This document shows, in pieces, positions 1 through 11,100 of a DNA stretch of 64,000 bases. The stretch comes from Lucifuga dentata (taxonomy: Eukaryota; Chordata; Actinopteri; Ophidiiformes; Bythitidae). The DNA lies in the NCBI GenBank assembly GCA_014773175.1, contig VXCM01000301.1:170913-234912 (forward strand), written 5' to 3'. The translations under genes were made by a program, and so were the position numbers. The notes beneath the pieces are model-generated. The model was not told the DNA's origin. It searched no databases and saw nothing but the letters and a program-made list of their open reading frames with translations. Numbering within the stretch: position 1 is the stretch's first letter; each line of letters starts with the position of its first letter.

Positions 1-313
1 GCCTCATTTTGGCGACACAGCTCAGAGAAACTGACAAGCCACCTACATCTCTCCTCCACTCCCTCACATCTCTAAATCAAAAATAGCCAATACTTGTCCA
101 AGCATCTAAGGTGACAAATCTGTCGCTGCAAAGAGATAAATAGATAGACGGGTGTAGGAGGCAAGAGAGCGAGGAAGCAAAGAGGATTAGGAAGGCGAAC
201 AGAGGAGAGGATCTGAGAAAAAGAAAAAAAAAAGAGCAGAACGAAGGGGGGAGGCTGAGCAGAATTAAGCAGCAGAGGCAGAGATTGCTTTGAAAATTTT
301 CAAGAGGACATAC
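1..313 (-). other. sdk2 intron 9, 5' part only
   Basis: It begins with donor GTATGT at 313-308. It is purine-rich on the plus strand at about 140-275. I see no other feature here. Confidence 0.7.
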
Positions 314-508
314 TAGTAACAGCTAGGTAGGTGTTTGTCTGGATTTCTCCTGCAAAGTTGCGGGCAAAGCATTGAAACATCCCTGTGTCGTCTGGCAGCA
401 GACCGTTGATCTGTAGGCTGCCTCCTGCTAACACTCTGTATCTGGGGATCTTCACTGGGCTGATGGGCACTGCATCTTTATACCACACAATGTCTGGCTG
501 AGGTGTGC
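314..508 (-). CDS. sdk2: sdk2 exon 9: remainder of Ig domain 4
   Basis: Residues 340-404. The acceptor is TTCTGCAG. It reads [18 protein letters not shown], then [17 protein letters not shown], and [18 protein letters not shown] with the F-strand cysteine, ending in YLAVT. The donor is GTATGT after the first base of a serine codon. The next exon (start of Ig5) lies off the left edge. The open frame running past the donor ends in a stop a few codons later, which agrees with the splice site. Confidence 0.94.
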
Positions 509-3500
509 CTGCAGAAAGAGGAAAGACATTATTTTAGCCATGTCATGAAATGCTTTCATTCTTCTGTTTTCCTTTTCAGGCTTTCTTCCGCTCATACAGA
601 CACGTGAAAGTACACAGAGATACTGAAACCACTGACCTCGTGCCTGACAGGGGATATCCACCACCTTTTCCATCTCTGCACTGATGTGACTTGGTGGCTC
701 TTTTACAAATAGTGGATACTCTGTTGAAAAGAAGCAAACAGTAAAAAAATTTATAAAATATATCTGCTGTGTTGAAGCCTTTAATAAAGCCTAGTCAAAA
801 TTATTCCCTTCCCTGATGAGCTAATACTACACCATAATGACAATGACATAATAAATTTTAAAATGGCAGCAAATTTTTCTCTTAAAGGAAGATTCCGGTG
901 ACACGTTTGAGCCCAATATATACATCCACATACACACAACCATTTCCCAAAATATATTAGTTGTCTTTCCTACCTTCCAGACTGCCATTAGCTTCAGTTC
1001 ATTCCAGTATGCTACTAAAATCAATGTGTCAAGACTTGAAACATGTTTGAAATACATAACCCATCAAAGCGAACACTATGTCAATTAGGTTTTTTGTTGA
1101 AGTAAATTTATTTATCTGATCCAACATGGAGCTGCACGGAAGACAATGTATGTCTCCGCCAGGGAATATAGTTCCAGGAGAAGACAGCTTTTACTGAGAA
1201 ATTAAAATGACAATCCCTTCTACAATCGTGCATAAGTGTTAGACGGCAAAACATTGACTTTTAAGATGGGTGTATCACCTGAAAATTTTATTTTGAAAGA
1301 TTAGAGGATTTGAAAAAAAAATAACAGAAAAACTAAAATATAGTTTTATGTTTTGGAAATTGTCAGTAACGTAACTATGCAGGTAATATATATTGGACTC
1401 AAATATGCACGATTGCTGGTATGGCCCTTTACCATCTGAGTTAGCATGTTGATGTATTTTTGTAATTTGCAGTGTAAGGCTAAAATGTAAATTGGTTGGT
1501 TGATTACCAAGAACATGCAGGAAGGCACCAGCAGTGACAGAGGGGACGCTGCTACTGCGAAGTGATGCCTCGCACTCATAATAGCCGCTGTCGCTGACAG
1601 AAGGCAAACTAATGACCAATCTCCGGCCAAAATCTCGAATTCCCGTGTTGACCACTACCCCATCTTTTCTCCAAGTAATACTCATTTTGATGAGCGGCCT
1701 GGATGAGAAAAAAGATGAAAAGAAGCAAACAGGAGGAAAGAAGAGGGAGTGGAGTTTTTAATACAAATTCATATTCCGTTTCAAGGTTACAGGATGATGG
1801 AATGCATCTCTCATTCTGATTAAGTCTTTGAATTGGAGATAATAGTCAGAACTGGGATTGTGAGAAATAGAGAGAACAGAGCAGAGCCTTGAATCAAAGG
1901 GAAGAATGGAGAAGAGTTACAAAAGAAGGGCTGTACAAAACACTTCTCTATCATGTGCAAACAAAAAGCATCAGGACTTATTTAAATCACAAAATGTCAG
2001 ATATGATGTGTTTTGATAATGCAAGTGTGTGTATTAGCATACATGCTTTTTTTTTTAATCTCTCTATCCATGTGTGCCTATGAGAGTATTTCAAATCAGA
2101 TACCTTGCATTGGCAACACACTCCATGACAGCTTCATTTCTCCCTACAGTTACACTTGTGTTCTTGGGGGGGATGATGATGGAGGGGGCGATTGGGTCTG
2201 CAGNTCCCTACAGTTACACTTGTGTTCTTGGGGGGGATGATGATGGAGGGGGCGATTGGGTCTGCAGGTCCTCCCACATCTACAAACACACACACACACA
2301 CACACACAAAGAAAGACAAAGGGGTCGAGGGAAAAAGTGAAAAAAAATCTATATACAATGCAGAGCTCATATCTAGCCTGAGCTTTCTGAGTTATATCTT
2401 TTTGATTTAACCAAGTGAGTGCAACCGGGTCTTTACTGACAATGTGTTGCTATCACCAGCATGCTGTCATCCAGCTCCCCTACACGATTAATGCCTCTGT
2501 CTTTACCTTTAGATCCTTTTTCTAGTGCACACAGCATTTCCTGAGTGCAGTGTTAGCCCAGGTGTTAGGAGCCATTATGTAGCATAATTGAGACAAACAG
2601 AAAAGGCGATTAAATGCAGCACCATCACTCACAGGTTTCCCAGAGCCTTCAGCCATCCATCGATTCACTGCCCTCAATCAGAGATCTCTCTCCGAATCTG
2701 ATCTCATTTTCTCCCACCTCCCCTGACTACGCCTATGAGTGTGTGTGCTTAAAAGTGTTTGAGTCAATACATGTGTTTGTAGTGTGTTAAATGTGTAATG
2801 TGAGTTCAACTTTGTGTATGCCTCTGTGTGTGTGCGCACATGTATATGAACTTTTTGACAGTGCTATTGCACTTTCATGGGGTCTCTAATCAAGTTTTTA
2901 TTATTGCGCGCCACCTTATTGTTTATCACACCCTTTCGAGACACATTTTTGTTGAATTTCAGCATTGCAATAATAAAGTTTCCACAACAAATTGCGCCTG
3001 AATGGAGGCACAGACGTCCTGCTGGGTTATTGCTATTTGTTTCTGCTTTCCATTTGTTTCATTCAAGTCCCCAGCACTTCATTTACTGATTTCATTTGTA
3101 CAACAATTACATAATATTACGATAACAATCCCAAGTAATAAGGATGCTTATATGCTTATAGAAGAAGAAGAAGAAGAAGCAGAAGAAGAAGAAGAAGAGG
3201 AAGAAGAAGAAGAGAAGAAGAAGAAGAAGAAGAAGAAGAAGAAGAAGAAGAAGAAGAAGAAGAAGAAAAAAAAAAAAAAAATTACGGCTTTATATCTTTT
3301 ATAACAAAGTTTTTCGGGTAAAATTAAATTCCATAATACAGTATTTGGCTGAGATTGCTGTTGTTTTCTACGCATACAACTGAAACTATGAATCCATTTG
3401 ATTTGTCAAAGAAGTCATTTTGTTTTCTGGAAGACATGATTGGTTTCTTAGCAGACACTAATTAATGTACTGCAGTTCATAAACTCTCAGGGTTGAGAAT

Positions 3501-4826
3501 ACCTCAAGTGTGTAATCTTCTAATTAAATGGGAAAAGCAAACAACACAGTGACCTGCATAGTAAAATCTTGATATTAATGCCACCATATTGCTTACATCT
3601 GTCTCTGTCCAAAGACATACGGAAACATATGCTGACTGTAGTGGGGTGACGCTCAAAATACAATGTCTGCCCACTTGCAGTATTAGCCAGTGGTAGTTTC
3701 CTTTTTTTTTTTTTTAACTATTTGATTCTCTACACTCTCATTTGTATGCTCCCTTTGGAACCAGATGCTCCTCTTCCTGCATATCTTTATTTCTGCTCTA
3801 CACACGATTGCTAAAATGAACAATTACAGCTGTAAAAACTGCCACCTTACCTAACCTCAGAAGCATAGTATGACTACATGATCCACAAGGTCAGATTTGG
3901 TGATATTCACTGATATCTGCTCCACAGATTGCTGTCATGCATATTGAATATTGAATTGCAAACACTCTATTAACAATATAATGAGCAGATGCTGGAGGAA
4001 CCAAGGATCTTATATTAATGAGTAGCTGCAGATATGAACAGGTTGGAACCCTCATGCGGTCATATGATCAGATCTTATACAGATAGATAATAATCATAAG
4101 GCATCTGTTATCAAAGATTTGTAGTTGATAGTGTCTATGAATATTATGTTTACAGCCATTTATGTAGTCAGCTATTTAGAAACTATTTATCTCTCCCCAT
4201 AATTCTGTGGTTTAGAGGACAGAAGGTGATGATAAGTGAAGGACCAGGTTCAGCTTAGCACGAAGGATTTCAAATGTAACTATAAATGATCAAACTAGAT
4301 GAAAAAAAAATCACATATATGTAGCTCAAATCACTGTTACTTAAAATATTAAAGGACCATAACGGTGATTTTTGCATGGTTGAGCCCAATAAATACTACT
4401 CGCATACTGATTACATCACTTGCCAACAAAACATGAAACTGAATTTTACTTTTTGTGTTATTTTGCCAGATCCCCTAACCTGTCCAAATCAAATGTTTAG
4501 GTGACAAAATTTTTCTATTTTGCCTGCTAATGCTTATGTAGTATTGTAAAAAGTGCAGTTTTCTCTGTAAAAACAGTCTTCTCCTGGGACTTTATTCCCT
4601 GGTGGAGACGTACAATTCGTGTAGTTCTGTGTTGGATCGGTAAAATTAAGTAACTGACTAGAAGGCAGGAAAAAACATTCTAATATTTAGTACGCTCCCT
4701 TAGTACGTTTTGGAAAATGGCTGGCAGTAACATAATACGTATGCAGGTTGTATTTATTTATTTATGGTCCTTTAAGCTTTTATTTAAGCTTGTGAACACT
4801 GTCTCTGTAACTGAGGCAGACCTTCT

Positions 4827-4886
<60 letters not shown>

Positions 4887-5757
4887 TAATCACACCCTGG
4901 TCGATCAGTGCCATTTTCATAAATCAGCTTTTTTGCGAGGGCCGATTAAACCGAAGGTCCAGTTTACGGGGCTGTAGATCCAGTCAGGCAGAGAGGTAGT
5001 GCTGGAGATGCAGCTTAAACAACACCCTGCTACCATAATTCACTGCTCAAACCAGAGGTGAGGACTGGCTGTGGAACAAGAGGACAACTACTGTGATGGA
5101 GGTAATGGGTATGATTACAACTGTTAGACACTGAGAAGAAACAAAAGCAGAGAGGACCAATATGGCTCAAATACGAGCCAGTAGAGGGCACTATCTCTGT
5201 TTCTATTGTTTTTGCTTTGGCTACCTGTTGAGTAGCTGCTGTGATGTGCTGAATATACAATATGAAGAGCAAAACTTGGATGTTAAGCGAGGGAGGAAAG
5301 AGTGCTGTGGAAATGTGTGTGTGTTTGTGTGGCATGTCTGTGTGTGTATCGTATGTATGTGTGTGTGCTTACTCTCCACCATGAGAGTGACGGGCTGACT
5401 GGTTTTGTTCTCCCCATTCTTGTCATTGACCGCCTGGGCGTAGTAGCGTCCAGCATCAGGGGCCACCGCAGATAGGATGACCAGTGTGTTGTCCAGAGTG
5501 ATGGCACTGTAAATATTTATGCACAGACACACACACACACCCACACACACACACACACAGACACAAGTTTAACATACTGTTTTAAGTCAGTGCAGTTTTA
5601 CAAAAACTGCACTGACTTACAATTATCACCTGGAGGCTCACCTAACCTCAACCTAACCCCAATAAAGAGACAAATAGTTTTACATAATGCTGAATATAGT
5701 TCAAATTTTAGTCCCAATTAGACAAATCATCCTCTGTCAACGGTGTGTATTTCAAAT

Positions 5758-5794
<37 letters not shown>

Positions 5795-8092
5795 CCTGCC
5801 ACACCTACCTTTTACATAAAACAGCGTCTTAAGGAATAATTCCAATTTTCTGAAGATTAACCCTGGTTACTCACGCTACCATACCGTATAGGTAGTTGAA
5901 CAACATTCAATGTCATTTATATTAGTATGTATGAGGGACTGCAATAAATGGATACTGAAAGGGCACAGAGATTGACTGCCTCATAACTTTGTAATAATCA
6001 TGACTCAGTCATTTTTTAAATATCTTTTTGAATTCACTCTAATAGATAGCTGTACGGTGGGGATTTTTTTCATTGCAGGTATAATCAATATGCTAACATT
6101 TAAAATGTTAGTGTAACATGTTTTATATAACCTAACCACATTAATAATTAGTGTGTTAGCATGTTATGTCAGCATTACACACGAGGTATAGTTGAGGATA
6201 ACAAGAATTTTTTTTTTTTTTAGGTAAGTAGTTATGAACAAAATTTTTTTTACAGATGTACTTTTGACAGATTAAAAAGTGACGAGATGGGATTTATCCT
6301 CTGGGGACCATAAATCCATGCCCAAAAAAGGGCCAAATTTCAGTCAATCAATGTGACCTGGTATTGGTGCTAGAGGGAAGGTTGTCAGGAAAATAGTTGG
6401 GATTTGTCCTCTTGAGGTCATGCACATTTGGACCAAATTTTATTGGCAATCCATTCAATAGTTGTTAAATATTTCATTTTAGTCAAAAGTGTCTGATGGA
6501 CATCATCATCTTTAAATCCAGCAGCATGGCCAAAACATAGAAATGTATCTTTTTTTAATGAGGTTAAAAAGCATTTACTGAGATTTTGATGACTGGAGCA
6601 ATCAATTAACATCAACCACGGTTGATGATTTTCATGTTTTCATGTTCATATTTTACCCTGATTTGGCCTTTTTGTGAAAATGTTATTAGAATTGGCTTAA
6701 ACTGCAAGCTTTTAAGAAATGAAAGAATTGATTTTGTATATTTCATTTTTATGCTTGTAAATTTCCTAAAATACTGTAAGGAACTAGAAAAAAGACCTTT
6801 TAAAATTACAAACTATTCTTTTAAAATCCTTTGAGTCTTTTGTGCCCCAACAGCAATGAGAATGACTCTATGTCATTCTCATTCTCAAACAGCATTGGAC
6901 CTGGGAGTACAGTAGCACAAAGTAATGTGTAACTGTAATCACATTACATTTTTGCCAGAAATGCTCTGCCACACATAAAATGTATGCAGAAACATGTCAC
7001 ACTTAATTAAAACCAGTGTCAAAGGAAAATTATTTTGCTTCGGCTCATTGATCTTTCTGCTGTCAGCTTGTCCCCATGAATGCAGGAGAGAAGAACATAA
7101 ATAAAGCACCAAATGGCAGACGCGGCTGGATGCTTCGGTAAGTGGAGTTATTTTATTTGAATTTATGTCCCGCAAAGAGAACAGTCTCATCATAAAGTAA
7201 AAGTTGTGTCCAGGTCAGAATCACCTCGTCATGACTATAAACTGCATAATCAGTTTGTAGAATAAACTCGCAGCAAAAGAACCTTTGTCCCTGCCTGGCT
7301 ACAAAGTGGAGGAAATGCTGCATGTCTATTGTAGAATCAGACAAAATATTAACAGGTAAGAATAGCGATTGGAAAGTAATAAATAATGTGATTACTTTTT
7401 CTATCTCTTTGAATAATGAGTACTTCCCCAACACTACCCTCAAACTTGAGAAGGGTTAATTAAACGAGAGTTGACACTATGACCGCACAGCCAGATTAGG
7501 CTCTTCGTACCTGCCAGTAACTGCCTGATCGGTGCAAGATAAACAGAAAGACTTCTGGACAATTAGGAGTCCTGGCTCTCAACACACACACACACACTGA
7601 GACACAAACACCAATATACACACAGGCCTGTGAATAGCAATGTGGCCTGACACAAAGCGAGCAAACAAGCAGTAAATGCAGAGTGTCCTGTCAGTGCCTC
7701 TCATTGTCACAGTGCAAAGCTTCACTTCTGATGAGAGCGGGCTGCATAGTAACCAGCTATGGAAGTGATTGAATATTCTCGGAAGGGTTTAAGATTTTTG
7801 TTAAGATTTTCCTTAGTGCTTGCGCTGCATTTTTAGAGCTCTATAAGCAGGGGATGCCTATCTGTTCTTCGAGCAAGAGAATGCAATTTTGGGTAAATGT
7901 CTAAAAGTCTGCACGTCAGCTGTGACATGGCAGAGCTTGCTGCTGAATAACAGATGAGAAAGTAAAGTCGTTTCTGAGATGTTGTGGACTGCCTCTGTGT
8001 CTGCCTGGATGGCTAAATTAATCTCAGGTGATTACCTTCACAGTGTTTCTTCGTGAAAATTGTATATCTGAACAGACATGAACTATTCTCAC

Positions 8093-8128
<36 letters not shown>

Positions 8129-11100
8129 CAAACACAGCTGCCATACACACAGAATGAAAGCATGAACAGCCACCAATATAACTCTCATAGTGCACATACA
8201 GATGTATGCCACATGCACATATGCACACTCTCCCACACACAAATCCACCCAGGGTTGAGTGCTGTCATTCAAACATATCATCAACTGAGGTCTTTTGTCC
8301 AATTTTGTCTAATTGGTTCCCCTGCTGCCTGCTCTATCTCTACCCTTCAATCATTCCGCCTGCAAAGTCAATTTAGGTGATATAATAACCTGCTTTATCA
8401 CGAAGAGGTGATTCAATGAAGACCACAAGGTCTACACCGACATTTGTTTATCAGCTATTCTGCTCAACTTCACTCATGGTGTGTGGGGGTATTGGAGAAT
8501 ATCTGTGAGCAACACTGAACTTCTTAGAATTTTCTGAAGTGAAAGATTATGTTTCTGTAGCTCACAGACAACTCATAAATAAAAGGTGTGGCTCAAAAAC
8601 ACACAGAGAAATGAAATTGCATGCACGCCCTTCTGCTCAACCTAAACAAAGCAAGCTGAGACTCTAGACTTACATGCGGCTGCTGGAGGGAATCTTACGG
8701 CCGTCTCTAAACCATGTGATCTGTGGCCTGGGGAAGCTGTGTATCAGTGGTGCATAGAGGAGAGCACCCTCACCCTGGGATACAGTCTGTGACTTTTCAC
8801 CCTCCACAAATCCACCCATGTCTGACAAATAGAGAAAGAGTTGATAGTGTGAGTGTGTATGTATGAGAAAGAGACAGACACATTCACATAGACAGAAAGT
8901 GAGACAAAGAAAAAGAAAAAAAAATTAATATGAGAAAATTGCTGACAGTTCATGCCAGCAACAAAGAGAAAAAAATTGTCATTACAGTGTTTTGTACCTT
9001 TTTGAAAAGCAAAGGTCCATTAGTCAGAGTGACTAATACTGATACTGTATATGACAGGCCTTTCATAACAGCAATATACACTCTCACGCTTTCATAAATG
9101 GGGTTATATGGGAGGAAACCTGCACTTACAGGCAACCTGCACTTCAGTACTGCACTGCATTATGGCACCCACTCGGTTTCTAACGATGCAACGGTAGTGG
9201 CCAGCATGTGATCGGTCCAGGGAGGGGATCAGGTACCTAATGGGCACACAAAACACAGAGAACCATTAGTCATCATCAGCATGACAGACGGCAACACTTT
9301 GTCATCTTGGTGCTTTTATTCCCTCCACTTAAGATGCTAAATGAATCATGATGTTTCAGTGGGCATTTGAAACACAGTTTAAATGCCATTTCACTTGTTA
9401 TAGGATGTAAACATTCTAAGTTAGAAGTATAACAGAGTGGCACTGAAGCTGCTTTGGTGCTGAAATATTGCTGGACAAGCAATGTAACGTACAGATAGAA
9501 GAACGACATTCTCAGGTCTCCTGCAGAACCAATCAACAAAGACAGATGAGTCCCTGAGTGGCAGGACTCACAAAACACCATTGTTATCCCTCTGTCTTTA
9601 GTCGACTGAATGGAATCATATGAGCACCTCACATGCAAGTCTAGGGCAGTAATAGCTCTATCTCTCCCCTGATATGCATTCATGTTAAATGGTGTGTGTG
9701 AAATATGAGCTTGATAAGACCGAAGCTGAGTCCTTTTTTAATTGGCTTGCTAAAGCCACTTAGGAGTTTAGGGTCCAGCCCTGCCATGTTCCCCCACGCA
9801 TTGCAATCTGGGGTGGGGGGTGGNCTTAGGAGTTTAGGGTCCAGCCCTGCCATGTTCCCCCACGCATTGCAATCTGGGGTGGGGGGTGGGGGGAATTTCT
9901 TGGTTAAATGGATTCCAGTTCTCCTCTTTGATCAGGGCTGGAGAAGAATAAGAAGCAGAGGAATGGCCTGTAAGGCAAACCCAGAGACTTAACCATGTGA
10001 GAGTACAGCCAAATGCTGAGGAAAGACACGAAAAGAACAGGAGAAGTAGAAGTGGGAGAGGTGAGCAGAGAGACAAAGTGATTGTGTGTGTGTGTCTGTC
10101 TGTCTGTCTTGATAGCAATCAGACACGTGCCACCTGAGAGCATCTGGTGTCTGTCCATGTACAAAGGACCAAGTCAGACTGTGAACAGTAAGTACAGTGA
10201 GTACAAAAAGTGTGGACTGTGACTGTAATTGTGAATGGTGACTAACACATGTACATATGCGCAGGCACACAAACCAGCACAGGTACGCTGATGCACACGC
10301 ACACACATGCACACAAAAAAGCCATAGTTTTTGCCAACTGAAGTTTTCTCTTTTATTTTCTGAAATTATTCAGCGTTGACTTTTGAGGCTGAAGTTTGAA
10401 GAAGCGCCCAGAAAACATGGTCAGTGAAACTGCATCTTACTGTTGACAGAACAAACTAGCCCACCCACACTGGGCTGGGTGGGTGGGCTTTTACAATCGA
10501 GTGAAAAACATGCAATGTGAGATTGTTTCAACAATGATTGTTTCAACAGAACAGACAACAAATAACAAAAGAGTAGAGGAGTTATCTGCTCTCCTATCTC
10601 TGCGTGCGGAATACAATGTGAGATACAAATCACAATACACCTGACAATTCCGCAAACAAGATGCTATGTCTCATGGGAAACAATTGCAGCAAAATCATTC
10701 CTAAATAAATCCATAGAAATGAGTCTGGATTACGAATACAAAATAGCAATTGAACTTTTAGTTACAAATAAATGCCTCTAAAATGTCCTTGTGTACTAAG
10801 ATATTTATATCTGATAAATAAAAATTGGAAATAGTAATAAAATGCGATGTGGAGGAAAGGTTGGAGTTTGTGTTCCTTACCTATACTCCAAAGAGAAACG
10901 TGTCAGTTCGGTTCCATTGTAGATCCATTTGAATTCCAAAGGCCAACTTCCCTCAGCCATGCAAGTTAACACCAGACGGTTCCCCTCCAGGTGAACCTGG
11001 GTCTGAACAGGCTCCATCTTAAAATAGGGTGGAACATCATCAACTGCAAAGAGTAAGAGAGGGGAGGTAGGGGGCAAAAAGGAATGAGACAAAGAAATAT

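Larger units (their letters stand above)
2280..5372 (-). other. sdk2 intron 5
   Basis: This 3,093-bp intron holds a CA run next to the exon 6 acceptor, the GAA/poly-A tract (3161-3281), an inverted copy of the TTAA-bordered element (4353-4771), a 50-bp TG run (4831-4880) and a TG-rich stretch beside the exon 5 donor. I see no coding potential. Confidence 0.85.
5507..8673 (-). other. sdk2 intron 4
   Basis: This 3,167-bp intron carries CA runs (5526-5562, 5759-5792, 8095-8126), a perfect 17-bp-arm hairpin (5583-5619), a degenerate teleost repeat (about 6050-6620) and a 12-bp-arm hairpin (6855-6883). Confidence 0.85.
9237..10880 (-). other. sdk2 intron 2
   Basis: This 1,644-bp intron contains an N-separated 65-bp duplication (9759-9889) and a hairpin with a G-quadruplex motif (10458-10489). 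Intron 3 (8822-9129) is 308 bp and featureless. Confidence 0.85.

Noticed and set aside
3161..3281. Glu/Lys-rich or Ser-rich peptide frames
   Set aside because: They are translations of the GAA and A repeats, not genes.
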